Shown here in pieces: positions 9,392-18,890 of a stretch of 64,000 nucleotides of DNA. Source of the DNA: VXPQ01 sp965248175 (lineage in GTDB: Bacteria; Bacteroidota; Rhodothermia; Rhodothermales; VXPQ01); the NCBI GenBank assembly GCA_965248175.1, contig OZ252093.1, positions 2,542,001-2,606,000 of the forward strand, in the 5' to 3' direction. A program made the translations under genes and the position numbers. Under the pieces are notes generated by a model. It was not told the origin of the DNA. It saw only the letters and a list, made by a program, of their open reading frames with translations, and ran no database searches. Each line of letters opens with the position of its first letter. The stretch's first letter is position 1.

Positions 9392-10636
9392 ATGCGCATT
9401 CGGCAAGGCGATAGCCTGGAACTGACCTACTGCGCCAACATCCATCCCGGAGAAACGCTCGACGAGGTGGAGGAAAACATCCGCACGTATGCAACCGCCG
9501 TCAAGAAACAGGTGGCGCCCGAGGCTTCCATGGGAATTGGCCTGCGGCTCTCCAACCGTGCGGCAGAGGAACTGACCGGAAACGAAGCCGGACTGGAACG
9601 TTTTTGCAGCCTGTTCGAAGACCATGGGCTGTATGCCTTCACGATCAACGGTTTCCCGTACGGCAATTTTCACCGGCAGCGTGTCAAGGACGAGGTATAC
9701 AAGCCGGACTGGCGTACTGCCGAGCGGCGTGTCTATACAGAGCGCCTCGCAGAGATCCTGGCGCGGCTTCTCCCTGACGGCGTCGAGGGCAGCATTTCGA
9801 CTTCCCCCATCTCCTACAAACCGTGGCTTGCGAACCAGGATGCACGGGACGACGCCCTGCGTGCGGGAGCCGGACACCTCGCAGAAATCGCCTTCCGGCT
9901 TTTCGAACAACGCGAACGAACCGGACAGCTCATCCACATCGGCATGGAGCCGGAGCCGGACTGCCTGATCGAAAACACCGCCGAAACCGTGTCCTTCTTC
10001 GAGGAATGGCTCTGGACGCACGGTGCAAGACGTCTGACACAGGAACACGGTTTGGCTTCGACCCAGGCGGAAGATATCCTGCGTGAGCATATCCGCCTGT
10101 GCTACGACACATGCCATTTTGCGGTAGAATTCGAATCACCCGGTGAGGCCCTGTCCGCTTTTGGGCGAGCGGGAGTCCGGCTCAGCAAAATCCAGATCAG
10201 CGCCGCATTACGTGTCCCGCTGGAAAAACCGGATGCTGCGGGTCGACGGACGTCCCGGAACGAATTGGCTGAGGCGCTGGAACCCTTCGCCGAATCGACC
10301 TACCTGCACCAGGTGGTGGCCCGGTCTGAAGACGGTACGTTACACCGCTACCGGGACCTGCCCGACGCCTTGCCCTGCCTTATGTCCGAGGATGCGGAAG
10401 AATGGCGCATCCATTACCATGTGCCCGTTTTTATCGACCGGTTTCCGCATTTCTACTCGACGCAGGAAGACATTACGGCCACTTTGGCGCAGGTACTTCG
10501 GGATGCGTCGTGCCCTCACCTCGAGATAGAAACCTACACCTGGGAAGTGCTTCCCGACCGGCTCAAAACGGACATCGTACCCTCCATCGTGCGCGAGTAC
10601 GCATGGGTGATGGACTGCCTCGAAAAAGCCGCATAA
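9392..10636 (+). CDS. eboE: EboE, TIM-barrel metabolite traffic protein
   Basis: About 414 residues with a xylose-isomerase-like TIM-barrel pattern. Recognisable parts are LTYCANIHPGET at the start, INGFPYGNFH, the IGMEPEPDCLIENTAE stretch and CYDTCHFAVEFE, which carry likely metal-binding Glu, Asp and His residues. EboE proteins are named for their role in ebo-dependent metabolite movement; the reaction is unknown. The ATG at 9392 lies 7 bp beyond the eboD stop, so the two are co-transcribed; an upstream start at 9341 would overlap eboD by 44 bp and is less likely. Confidence 0.87.
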   Translation: MRIRQGDSLELTYCANIHPGETLDEVEENIRTYATAVKKQVAPEASMGIGLRLSNRAAEELTGNEAGLERFCSLFEDHGLYAFTINGFPYGNFHRQRVKDEVYKPDWRTAERRVYTERLAEILARLLPDGVEGSISTSPISYKPWLANQDARDDALRAGAGHLAEIAFRLFEQRERTGQLIHIGMEPEPDCLIENTAETVSFFEEWLWTHGARRLTQEHGLASTQAEDILREHIRLCYDTCHFAVEFESPGEALSAFGRAGVRLSKIQISAALRVPLEKPDAAGRRTSRNELAEALEPFAESTYLHQVVARSEDGTLHRYRDLPDALPCLMSEDAEEWRIHYHVPVFIDRFPHFYSTQEDITATLAQVLRDASCPHLEIETYTWEVLPDRLKTDIVPSIVREYAWVMDCLEKAA

Positions 10637-10658
10637 GGCCGTCTGTCGCCGCACCGCC

Positions 10659-12038
10659 ATGCCGAAACTCGCCGTACTGAATGTCGTCGGACTGACCCCC
10701 CGCCTCTTGCCGCAGGCGCCTTTTCTGGCATCCTGGACACGACGAGGAAAGGCGGCGGCGGTGATACCCGTCCTGCCCGCCGTCACCTGCTCCATGCAGT
10801 CCACCCTGTTGACCGGCGCAATGCCCTCGGAACATGGCATCGTCGGCAACGGATGGTATGTTCGGGACGAGGGCGAAATTCGATTCTGGCGGCAGTCGAA
10901 CCGGCTCGTGCAGCATGAAAAAATATGGGAAAAGGCACGGCGCCTCGGTATCCCGGACTTCACCTGCGCCAACATGTTCTGGTGGTACAATATGTACTCG
11001 TCCGTGGACTATGCGGCCACGCCACGCCCCATGTATCCCGCCGATGGGCGCAAAATTCCGGATATCTGGACGGAACCGGTTGAACTGCGATCGGAACTCC
11101 GCCAAAAATCAGGATCGTTCCCGTTATTCAAGTTCTGGGGACCCGGAACGACCATCCGTTCGAGCGAATGGATTGCACGGGCGGCTCTGCACGTGGATGC
11201 CCGTCACAATCCCGGCATGACGCTCATCTACCTGCCCCATCTCGATTACGTACTGCAGCGCGAGGGTCCGGCAGGAGCAAGCGTAGCCGAAGAAGTGGCA
11301 CAGATTGACGGGGTCTGCGAGGAACTCATCACGCACTACGAATCGCAGGGAGCCGCTGTCATCGTCCTGTCGGAATACGGCATTACGCCGGTGCATCGAT
11401 CCGTGTCGCTCAACCGCATTCTCCGGCGGGAAGGATTCCTGCAGGTACGTGAAGAACTGGAACGGGAACTCCTTGACGCAGGCGCCAGCCAGGCCTTCGC
11501 TGTCGCGGATCATCAGGTGGCGCACGTATACGTGAACAACCGGGATGTGCTGGAGGACGTACGCACACTCGTCGAAGCGACAAACGGAGTTGCTGCCGTC
11601 CTGTACGGGGAAGAGCGCGCCGCCCACGGACTGGATCACCCCCGGGCCGGCGATCTCGTAGCCGTTGCCGACCAGGATGCCTGGTTCACATACTACTACT
11701 GGCTGGATGATGACCTGGCGCCCGATTTTGCGCGGACTGTGGACATCCATCGGAAACCGGGCTACGATCCCTGCGAACTCTTCCTGGACCCGGCCCTGCC
11801 CTCGGCCCGATTGCGGGCGGGGTTCCGGCTATTGCAAAAGAAACTGGGTTTCCGCTACCTGCTGGATGTGATCCCGCTGGACCCATCGCTTGTCAAGGGA
11901 TCGCATGGGCGGCTGCCCGACGATCCGCTGGACGGGCCGCTCATCCTATCCAACCACCCCGAACTACTCCCCGGCTCGCCCCTGCCTGCAACAGACATAC
12001 AGGACATCATGCTGGCGCATCTTCAGGTTCCCCTTTAG
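10659..12038 (+). CDS. eboF: EboF-like alkaline phosphatase / nucleotide pyrophosphatase family protein
   Basis: A 459-residue protein of the alkaline phosphatase superfamily (type I phosphodiesterase/NPP group). The catalytic Thr/Ser region lies in PAVTCSMQSTLLTGAMPSEHG, followed by NGWYVRD. Metal-binding positions are likely in LPHLDY, SEYG and KGSHGRLPDD. It starts 22 bp after eboE and closes the ebo gene set. The 3' end overlaps the convergent glycosyltransferase gene by 32 bp. The ebo substrate is unknown; assignment as eboF rests on position as well as family. Confidence 0.82.
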   Translation: MPKLAVLNVVGLTPRLLPQAPFLASWTRRGKAAAVIPVLPAVTCSMQSTLLTGAMPSEHGIVGNGWYVRDEGEIRFWRQSNRLVQHEKIWEKARRLGIPDFTCANMFWWYNMYSSVDYAATPRPMYPADGRKIPDIWTEPVELRSELRQKSGSFPLFKFWGPGTTIRSSEWIARAALHVDARHNPGMTLIYLPHLDYVLQREGPAGASVAEEVAQIDGVCEELITHYESQGAAVIVLSEYGITPVHRSVSLNRILRREGFLQVREELERELLDAGASQAFAVADHQVAHVYVNNRDVLEDVRTLVEATNGVAAVLYGEERAAHGLDHPRAGDLVAVADQDAWFTYYYWLDDDLAPDFARTVDIHRKPGYDPCELFLDPALPSARLRAGFRLLQKKLGFRYLLDVIPLDPSLVKGSHGRLPDDPLDGPLILSNHPELLPGSPLPATDIQDIMLAHLQVPL

Positions 12039-12996
12039 ACCTCCACACGTCCCGAAGCAGGTATCGCGGGCGTCCCTTCACTTCTTCATACACTCGCGCC
12101 AGATACGCTCCCGTAACGCCGAGAAAGAACAACTGCACCCCCCCGAAAAAAAACGCGGCAAAGATAAGCGATGTCCAGCCGGGGACTACGCCGCCGAATA
12201 CATATTTCTGCAGCAGCGCCCAGGCGATGCCCACCATCGACAGGAGCGAAATAGTCATTCCGATGCCTACGGCATACCATAGCGGCTTCTGAGAAAACGA
12301 CGTAATGCTATCGACGGCAAGGCGGAGAGATTTACGGAAAGAGTATTTGGCCTTGCCTGCCGCACGGGGAGGTCGTCGATACCGGATCCCCGTCTGCTCG
12401 AAACCGAGCCAGGCAACCAACCCCCGCACAAACGGTTGGCTCTCGCCAAGGCGGCGGTAGGCATCCAGTACGGGGCGGCTCACCAACCGGAAATCCCCCG
12501 TATCTCTCGGGGCCTGCACATCCGTCATATGGTTGAAGAAGCGGTAGAACAGCCAGGCGGCGGTGCGCTTGAAAACCGTTTCGCCCTCCCGCTCCTCACG
12601 GAGCCCATAGACGACATCGTATCCTTCCCGCCATTTGTCGATCATTCTCGCGGCCACCGAAAGCGGGTCTTGTAAATCCGCGTCCATGATAATAGCGGCA
12701 TCCGCGGTCACGAATTCCATGCCCGCCGTAATGGCGATCTGGTGGCCGAAATTGCGTGAAAATTGCGCCAGAACGTAGCCGGGCCTGCCGGCAGCGAGTG
12801 TGCGCACCTTGTCCACAGTGCCATCCCGGCTGCCGTCGTCAACGAGAATAACTTCAACGACTTCCGGATGCTCTCCCCGAAAAGCCTCAATCTCCCCGAT
12901 AAGGAGTGGCGCTACCGCCTCCTCGTTGTAGAGGGGCACAACAAGTGCTACCGTACGGCGGGGTACGGATTCCGATGTGTATTCCGAGTTGTCCAT
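12007..12996 (-). CDS. GT2 glycosyltransferase, polyprenyl-phosphate sugar transferase type
   Basis: About 329 residues. The GT-A domain has VVPLYNEE, the nucleotide-sugar motif LVDDGSRDGT and the metal-binding DADLQDP. PRDTGDFRLVSR and FVRGLVAWLGF follow, and two C-terminal membrane helices (about 235-260 and 270-300). This layout is typical of GtrB/DPM-like enzymes that load a sugar onto undecaprenyl phosphate on the inner membrane. The ATG at 12996 (MDNSEYTSES) is preferred; the 45 residues upstream overlap the porV-like gene region and are not conserved in the family. Confidence 0.85.
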   Translation of the reverse strand: MDNSEYTSESVPRRTVALVVPLYNEEAVAPLLIGEIEAFRGEHPEVVEVILVDDGSRDGTVDKVRTLAAGRPGYVLAQFSRNFGHQIAITAGMEFVTADAAIIMDADLQDPLSVAARMIDKWREGYDVVYGLREEREGETVFKRTAAWLFYRFFNHMTDVQAPRDTGDFRLVSRPVLDAYRRLGESQPFVRGLVAWLGFEQTGIRYRRPPRAAGKAKYSFRKSLRLAVDSITSFSQKPLWYAVGIGMTISLLSMVGIAWALLQKYVFGGVVPGWTSLIFAAFFFGGVQLFFLGVTGAYLARVYEEVKGRPRYLLRDVWRSKGEPEDAPA

Positions 12997-13039
12997 GCCA
13001 GGATATCCGGGAGAGCAGAGGCCCCGCAATATACGGCAA

Positions 13040-14137
13040 TCATTCGGCAGCGCGCCGCCATGCCCCGCGCGCAAGTACGACTCGAGCCGATATGCGATGG
13101 GTATAGCCGAGATCGGAAGCAAGGCCCGCAAAATTTCCGAACCCGTAATTGATGGCCAATCGGCCGAGATGCAACCCGGCCCCTACCGTCGGGGCAGCGT
13201 CCCATCCCTCTCGTTCGGATTTGAGGATATCCGTTAAACCTGCGCGCAGCGCCATGACCTTCCGAAAGCCGTATTCCACGCCCAGGCGGGGATGATACGA
13301 TACCCCTCCTGTGTGCAGCGCATAGACTTGCTGCCCCTCGAAAGCCATATCCACATCCAATCCAAGGGTGATGCGGTGTGCCCCAAAGTCCAGGACATAC
13401 CCCGATCCGAGCCGCAGAAGCGGTAACACGGTCTCCACGCCGCCCTTGGGAATCGTTTGGCCAAAAACATCCTGGATGTTCGAAAGGAGATCGCGGTTTA
13501 CGTTCCAGGATTGTCTCATCCCGGCAGCATCCTGCAAGTTGACCCCTGCCATGAAAGCTCCGCGCCGATACAGCCCCCCCACATCGAAACTGTATCCCCA
13601 GGCATCGGCAAAATCACCGATGCTTCGGCGGATGATCTTCGCGGTCACGCCGGCGGCAAGGTCCGTGCGTACAAGGCGGGCATAGCTTACGAAGAACGCC
13701 GCATCCGCCGCAGAAAAGCTGGTAATGTGCTCTTCGGGATGAGGTCGAGGCTGGTTGCGCTCAGGATCCCAAGCGTCAAGCGTGTTTTTTATATCGTTCA
13801 CCCCACTCCGGAAGAACGATGCTCCCAGCGTTGAGCGGGCATTGACAGGCCATGCAACAGCCCCGTAATCGAACGAAACAATCCCGGCAAAACGCTCCGC
13901 ATGCATGTATTCCACTTCGGGAAACACCGTCCGGCTGAGGCCGGCGGGATTCCAGTAGCCTGCACTCACGTCGTCCGCCAACGCAATATGGGCCCCTCCC
14001 ATACCCAGTGCCCGCCCGCCTGCACCGGTTGCGAGAAAATCAGCTCCATAGCTAACCACTTGCTGTCCCTTGGCAGGCGCCGCCGTAAGCAGGGCCACAA
14101 AAAGGCTTGCGCAAAAAAACCATCGGCCTGCGGTCAT
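13040..14137 (-). CDS. PorV/PorQ-family outer-membrane beta-barrel protein
   Basis: A 365-residue protein with a signal peptide (about 1-24, ending APAKG). The opening is diagnostic of the family (GAGGRALGMGGAHIALADDVSAGYWNPAGL), followed by alternating hydrophobic strands to the end. Relatives include PorV of the type IX secretion system and FadL-like barrels. No other type IX gene is in the window, so a specific role is not supported. It is upstream of the glycosyltransferase gene on the same strand (43-bp gap). Confidence 0.78.
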   Translation of the reverse strand: MTAGRWFFCASLFVALLTAAPAKGQQVVSYGADFLATGAGGRALGMGGAHIALADDVSAGYWNPAGLSRTVFPEVEYMHAERFAGIVSFDYGAVAWPVNARSTLGASFFRSGVNDIKNTLDAWDPERNQPRPHPEEHITSFSAADAAFFVSYARLVRTDLAAGVTAKIIRRSIGDFADAWGYSFDVGGLYRRGAFMAGVNLQDAAGMRQSWNVNRDLLSNIQDVFGQTIPKGGVETVLPLLRLGSGYVLDFGAHRITLGLDVDMAFEGQQVYALHTGGVSYHPRLGVEYGFRKVMALRAGLTDILKSEREGWDAAPTVGAGLHLGRLAINYGFGNFAGLASDLGYTHRISARVVLARGAWRRAAE

Positions 14138-14189
14138 GAAGTTCTCGCTTGCTAAGGTGAAGTGTTACCGTTGATCAGGGCGCCCGTAG

Positions 14190-14900
14190 CTATGTCGCCT
14201 GCGGTACACTCCGGTCCGGATTGCGATCCACGCCCCGGTGCCGTATATCCACGCCTTCCACCAGAAAAACGACAATTTTGCCGATGTTCTTTGCATGATC
14301 AGCCATGCGTTCGACCGACTTGCCGATATGAACGAGATGTATAATCTCGTCGGCCTGATCGGAATAGGTCCGAATAAGCTGCCCGATCATGGTGATCATG
14401 TCCTCGTACAGCCGATCCACGCGCTGGTCATACGCTATGATTTTGCGCGCCAGGACCTGATCTCTCTGGAAAAAAGCCTCGTGCGCACTTCGCAACATCC
14501 AGCGCACCTCGTCCGCCATTTCCCGCATGTTCGTCTTCGACACCAGCTCCACGGGAAGGCCGGTCACGCACACATGCTTGGCAAGGTTTTTGGCGTGATC
14601 GCCTATCCGCTCCAGATCCGTATTGATCTTGACCGCCGAAATAATGAATCGCAGATCGACCGCAACAGGGGTGAACAAGGCAAGGATGCGCTCGCACTGA
14701 TAATCCACCTCCAGTTCGAGCCGGTCTACCTCGTCATCCCGTGCCCGCACCTGCTGGGCCAACTCCAGATCGTTGCTGGACACAGCATTAATGGCATCGG
14801 CTACCTGCTCCTCAACCAGTTCCGACATGCCGGAAAGCAACTGGCGAAGAAGCGCCAACTCGTCGTCGAGGTGCCGACTTGATTGTGTACGTATCGCCAT
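14190..14900 (-). CDS. phoU: Phosphate signalling protein PhoU
   Basis: A 236-residue all-helical protein with two PhoU repeats. Each carries the metal-cluster motif: IGDHAKNLAKHV near 100 and MADHAKNIGKIVVF near 205. PhoU links the Pst transporter to the PhoR/PhoB-type sensor and restrains phosphate uptake. It is the last gene of the pstSCAB-phoU run, 72 bp after pstB. The length is normal for the family. Confidence 0.95.
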   Translation of the reverse strand: MAIRTQSSRHLDDELALLRQLLSGMSELVEEQVADAINAVSSNDLELAQQVRARDDEVDRLELEVDYQCERILALFTPVAVDLRFIISAVKINTDLERIGDHAKNLAKHVCVTGLPVELVSKTNMREMADEVRWMLRSAHEAFFQRDQVLARKIIAYDQRVDRLYEDMITMIGQLIRTYSDQADEIIHLVHIGKSVERMADHAKNIGKIVVFLVEGVDIRHRGVDRNPDRSVPQAT

Positions 14901-14972
14901 GAATCAATTTTCGCCTTGACTGAGGAACAGGCGACAAAACGTCAGGCAAAACAACCGGATCGGCATCCCGAC

Positions 14973-15770
14973 CTAACCGAACCTACCAGTGATATAATCT
15001 TCCGTGCGCTTCTGTGTGGGGCGAGTGAAAAGTTGATCGGTGGCGTCGGCCTCAACTAACTCGCCGATGTAGAAAAATGCGGTACGGTCGCTAATCCTTC
15101 CGGCCTGTTGCATGTTATGGGTAACGATAATGATCGTATAGCGTTCCTTCAGTTGCAGAATTGTTTCCTCCAGTTTGGCCGTGGCGATCGGATCCAGGGA
15201 GCTCGCCGGTTCGTCCATCAACACAACATCCGGGGCAACAGCCAGTGTACGGGCAATACACAGGCGCTGCTGCTGCCCCCCACTGAGTTCGTAGGCCTGC
15301 GCATTGAGCCGATCCTTCACTTCGTCCCATAGTGCCGCTTTCCGAAGACACTCCTCCACAAGCTCGGCTTCATTGCCTTTGTAGCCATTGACGCGCGCGC
15401 CCCAGATAACGTTTTCGGAAATGGTCTTGGGGAACGGGTTCGGCTTCTGAAACACCATCCCGACACGTCGGCGCACCATGACCGGGTCTGCATTACGGTA
15501 AATATCCCGCCCGTCAATGAGCACCCTGCCTTCGAGACGGGCGCCCGGAATAAGCTCGTTCATTCGGTTCAAACAACGCAAAAGCGTGCTCTTCCCGCAG
15601 CCGGAAGGACCAATGAATGCGGTCACTTCGTTGGCCCGGATGTCCAGTGAAACATTCTTAAGTACATGGTTCGTGTCGTACCAGAAGTCAAGGTTCTCCA
15701 CACGCACCTTGGCGGCCTCCGGCGCAGATTGCCCGTTGATCGGCAACACGTTTCGTTCGTTCATTTCCAT
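14973..15770 (-). CDS. pstB: Phosphate ABC transporter ATP-binding protein PstB
   Basis: A 265-residue ABC ATPase. Walker A GPSGCGKST (near 53), the Q-loop VFQKPNPFP, the signature LSGGQQQR and Walker B VVLMDEPASSLDP are all present, with the PstB-typical RCLNRMNELIPGA segment. It powers phosphate import through PstC and PstA. It lies 18 bp downstream of pstA. Confidence 0.97.
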   Translation of the reverse strand: MEMNERNVLPINGQSAPEAAKVRVENLDFWYDTNHVLKNVSLDIRANEVTAFIGPSGCGKSTLLRCLNRMNELIPGARLEGRVLIDGRDIYRNADPVMVRRRVGMVFQKPNPFPKTISENVIWGARVNGYKGNEAELVEECLRKAALWDEVKDRLNAQAYELSGGQQQRLCIARTLAVAPDVVLMDEPASSLDPIATAKLEETILQLKERYTIIIVTHNMQQAGRISDRTAFFYIGELVEADATDQLFTRPTQKRTEDYITGRFG

Positions 15771-15788
15771 AAAATATATTGCGTCTCG

Positions 15789-16667
15789 TTATCTCACCCG
15801 GTACTTCTCGAAGTGATTCCGCAGCAGAATCGCACTCAGATTCATAAGAAAAAGCACGATCATCAGGATAACGATGCCCGCGGCGGCCAAACCCTGAAAG
15901 TCCGCTTGCGGACGCGCCGTCCAGTTGAATATCTGTATGGGCAACACCGTGAACGGGTCCAGCACACTGGTGGGAAGGAACGCGATGAATGTCAGGGCGC
16001 CGATCATAATGAGGGGCGCTGTTTCTCCGATAGCCCGGCTCAATGCAAGAATCACCCCGGTCATGATACTCGGGGCCGACATGGGCAATAGATGACTCCA
16101 GATGACCTGTCGACGCGTAGCGCCAAGCGCAAAGGCGCTCTCCCGAATACCCAAAGGAATAGCGCGCAACGCCTCCTGGGCACTGATGACGATAATGGGC
16201 AAAATCAACAAAGCCATTGTCAAGGCGCCTGCAAGCAGGCTGCGGCCGAGGGCAAAGAAGCGCACGAAGAGCGCCAGACCCAGAATGCCGTAGACCACCG
16301 AGGGAATACCTGCAAGGTTATTGATGTTGATCTGGATCAGTTTCATAAACCAGCCCCGGGGCGCATACTCTTCAAGATACAGGGCCGAGGCCACCCCGAT
16401 GGGTACCGATATAGCCGCTGTCAGCAGAATCATCCAGATGGAACCGACAATAGCCGATTTGATACCGGCCCGCTCCGGGATACGCGAGGGGAAATGGGTC
16501 AGGAAGCCCCAGTCAAGCCATTGCGCCCCCTGCATGACGACATCCACGATCAGCGTGATGAGCACCACCAGTCCAGACACCGTGGCCACAAACAGCAAGG
16601 CGCTGAACATCAGCCCCCTGCGGCGCCGGCTCTCAAGGCGTTCGTCATATTGTTGCGAAGAGGTCAC
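15789..16667 (-). CDS. pstA: Phosphate ABC transporter permease PstA
   Basis: A 292-residue inner-membrane permease with about six predicted helices. The EAA-like cytoplasmic loop (EALRAIPLGIRESAFALGATRRQVIW) contacts PstB. IGVASALYLEEYAPRGW and IGETAPLIMIGAL are characteristic PstA segments. It pairs with PstC; only 3 bp separate it from the pstC stop. Confidence 0.96.
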   Translation of the reverse strand: MTSSQQYDERLESRRRRGLMFSALLFVATVSGLVVLITLIVDVVMQGAQWLDWGFLTHFPSRIPERAGIKSAIVGSIWMILLTAAISVPIGVASALYLEEYAPRGWFMKLIQININNLAGIPSVVYGILGLALFVRFFALGRSLLAGALTMALLILPIIVISAQEALRAIPLGIRESAFALGATRRQVIWSHLLPMSAPSIMTGVILALSRAIGETAPLIMIGALTFIAFLPTSVLDPFTVLPIQIFNWTARPQADFQGLAAAGIVILMIVLFLMNLSAILLRNHFEKYRVR

Positions 16668-16670
16668 AGA

Positions 16671-17621
16671 TCAGTACTGTTCGCGGTATTTACGAATGAT
16701 GAGGTTCGCCAGGAAATTCATGCTCAGGGTCATCAGAAACAGCATCAGGCCGACGGCAAAAAGGCTGTAGAACTCGACGGTCCCCTGCGGCGTGTCCCCC
16801 AGGCTCACGTTTACGATGAAGGCCGTCATGGTCTGCACCGATTCCATGGGATTCGCCGTGAGGTTAGGCATGGCCCCGGCAGCCAGTGTTACGATCATCG
16901 TCTCGCCGATAGCGCGGCTAAGCGCCAGAATAAAACTCGCCACGATGCCACTGATCGCACCCGGAACCATGACCCGCAACACCACCTCAATCCGGGTAGC
17001 GCCGAGTGCATAGGCCCCCTCGGCAAGCGAGCGGGGCACCGCACGAATCGCATCTTCGCTCAATGAAGACACCATGGGAATGATCATGACGCCTACCACA
17101 ATGCCCGCGCTGAGCGCATTGTAGATATTGAGACCCGGGATGAACGTCTGCAGCAAGGGCGTCACGAAGGTCAGCGCGAAATAGCCGTAGACGACTGTCG
17201 GTATGCCTGCAAGCAGCTCAAGGCCCGGCTTCAGCACCTTGCGTACCCTTGAGGGGGCGTACTCGGCGATGAAAATCGCGCTCATGAGCCCGATCGGAAG
17301 CGCCACAAGGGCTGCAATGACGGTAACGAGAAGGGTGCCCGATAACAGAGGCCATATCCCGAAATGCTTCTCTATGAACTGCGGAGTCCATCGCGTTTCG
17401 GTCAGAAACTCGACGATGGAAACCTCTGCAAAGAAATTCAGCGATTCGAAAATGAGGACGCCGGCGATTCCCAGCGTGGTCAGAACACTGATCAGCGCAC
17501 AGAAGCCCAATACATACTCGACTGCCCGTTCTTTCGGACTACGAAACAAGTTGACGGAGAGGTCCGCACCACCGTGCATCCTCGCGAGCGATCTTTTCGA
17601 CACGTGCTGTGAGCCCGCCAT
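16671..17621 (-). CDS. pstC: Phosphate ABC transporter permease PstC
   Basis: A 316-residue permease. The first membrane helix follows a cytoplasmic N-terminus; GIWPLLSGTLLVTVIAALVA and LPIGLMSAIFIAEYAP match PstC. The EAA loop reads AIRAVPRSLAEGAYALGATRIEV, and IGETMIVTLAAGAMPNLT is the PstC signature near the C-terminus. It begins 16 bp after pstS and belongs to the same operon. Confidence 0.96.
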   Translation of the reverse strand: MAGSQHVSKRSLARMHGGADLSVNLFRSPKERAVEYVLGFCALISVLTTLGIAGVLIFESLNFFAEVSIVEFLTETRWTPQFIEKHFGIWPLLSGTLLVTVIAALVALPIGLMSAIFIAEYAPSRVRKVLKPGLELLAGIPTVVYGYFALTFVTPLLQTFIPGLNIYNALSAGIVVGVMIIPMVSSLSEDAIRAVPRSLAEGAYALGATRIEVVLRVMVPGAISGIVASFILALSRAIGETMIVTLAAGAMPNLTANPMESVQTMTAFIVNVSLGDTPQGTVEFYSLFAVGLMLFLMTLSMNFLANLIIRKYREQY

Positions 17622-17637
17622 ACGCCCGTGAAATACC

Positions 17638-18765
17638 CTATTCGCTTACAGGTTGGGAGAAAAGCGAATCGGACGCCTCGGAGTCAAGTTCCCCGGATGA
17701 TAATTCCGCAGGCATGTACCGCGTCAATAGTTCACGCATAGTAACGCCCACATGCGCTTCTTCGCCGAACATAGTGCCTGTGACACGGCGCTCGAAGCGC
17801 TCCAGCGCGAGATCATATTCCTCGTCGGTGAGCGGGACATAACCCACTTCCCGGACCAACCCGCCGGCACGGGCAAGGTAAAAACGGACAAACTCCCGGA
17901 CAATCTCTTGTTCTGCAGAACCGGGGCGCACATAGATGAACAGCGCACGGGAAAGCGGCGCATACGTGCCGTTTTCGACCGTCGCGACCGAAGGCGCCAC
18001 ACACCCCTCCCCATTCTCCGGATCGCCGTCATCAATGCCCAGCAATTTGAGCCGCTCCGCGTTTTCCTCGTAATAGGCGATGCCGAAGAATCCAAGGGCA
18101 TCGGGATCGCCGGAAACACCCTGCACAAGCACGTTGTCATCCTCACTCGCCGTGAAATCGGATCGGCTGGCGCCTGACGCGCCACCCACGGCTTCGGTAA
18201 AATAATCGTACGTACCGCTGTCCGTACCAGGACCATACAAGGCAAGCTCGCGATCGGGAAAACCGGGACGTACCTCGTTCCAGTTGTTGATACGGCTTCC
18301 GGGCTCCCAGATCGCCCGCAGTTCGTCCACCGTCAGGCATTCGGCCCAATCATTGTCAGGATGCACAACCACCACCAAACCGTCGTATGCCACCGGCAAC
18401 TCGATAAAATCGATATCCCCGCGTGCAGCCAGCTCCATCTCACTGGATTTTATGGCCCGGGAAGCGTCGTTTATATCGGTCTCGCCCCGGAGAAATTTAC
18501 TGAATCCGCCGCCCGTGCCGCTAACGCCCACCGTGATCCGGGCTTGCCGATGGGCGATCATGAATTCCTCGGCAACGGCCTCCGTAATCGGATACACGGT
18601 GCTGGAACCGTCTATTTGAACAGCGCCGGAGAGTTCGCCCTCGGCGGACTCCACTCCACAGCCGCTTGCTACCATCAGATAAACGGGCAACAGCAAAAGC
18701 AGCGTACTATGCAGTACGGAACGTTTCGTCGATACTGTCAGGATAGCGGTCGGGAAAAATAACAT
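17638..18765 (-). CDS. pstS: Phosphate-binding lipoprotein PstS
   Basis: About 375 residues from the ATG at 18765. A hydrophobic signal ends in a lipobox (VASGC), so the mature protein is anchored in a membrane. The phosphate-binding segments are IDGSSTVYPITEAVAEEF near the start, VSGTGGGFSKFLRGETDINDASR, and GPGTDSGTYDYF with its GTxSG-type loop. The product captures phosphate for PstCA. An ATG at 18855 would lengthen the leader by 30 residues and put the start right beside a repeat-like box at 18868-18890. First gene of the pst-phoU operon. Confidence 0.93.
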   Translation of the reverse strand: MLFFPTAILTVSTKRSVLHSTLLLLLPVYLMVASGCGVESAEGELSGAVQIDGSSTVYPITEAVAEEFMIAHRQARITVGVSGTGGGFSKFLRGETDINDASRAIKSSEMELAARGDIDFIELPVAYDGLVVVVHPDNDWAECLTVDELRAIWEPGSRINNWNEVRPGFPDRELALYGPGTDSGTYDYFTEAVGGASGASRSDFTASEDDNVLVQGVSGDPDALGFFGIAYYEENAERLKLLGIDDGDPENGEGCVAPSVATVENGTYAPLSRALFIYVRPGSAEQEIVREFVRFYLARAGGLVREVGYVPLTDEEYDLALERFERRVTGTMFGEEAHVGVTMRELLTRYMPAELSSGELDSEASDSLFSQPVSE

Positions 18766-18867
18766 AGCGGCCGGGAAAGAAAGGATAGAGCGCAGGAGCA
18801 GGCTCGAACGCTCCCTGGCGCAGGAATCAGACAGAACTGTGCACGATAATAGCAAGCAACAAGTCAG

Positions 18868-18890
18868 GAAGTGTTACCGCAATGTTAATT
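18868..18890 (-). promoter_or_regulatory. Candidate Pho-box-like direct repeat upstream of pstS
   Basis: Read on the minus strand the site is TTAACATTGCGGTAACACTTC, with two near-repeats (TTAACA and GTAACA) spaced 11 bp apart, the helical period of PhoB/PhoP boxes. It lies upstream of the phosphate operon. A 12-base part of it (CGGTAACACTTC) recurs at 14159-14170 just upstream of the PorV-like gene. The match to any known consensus is loose, so this is a suggestion only. Confidence 0.3.

Noticed and set aside
16092..17066. A 324-codon plus-strand frame, His/Gln/Arg-rich
   Set aside because: Antisense to pstA and pstC; composition is that of a shadow frame.
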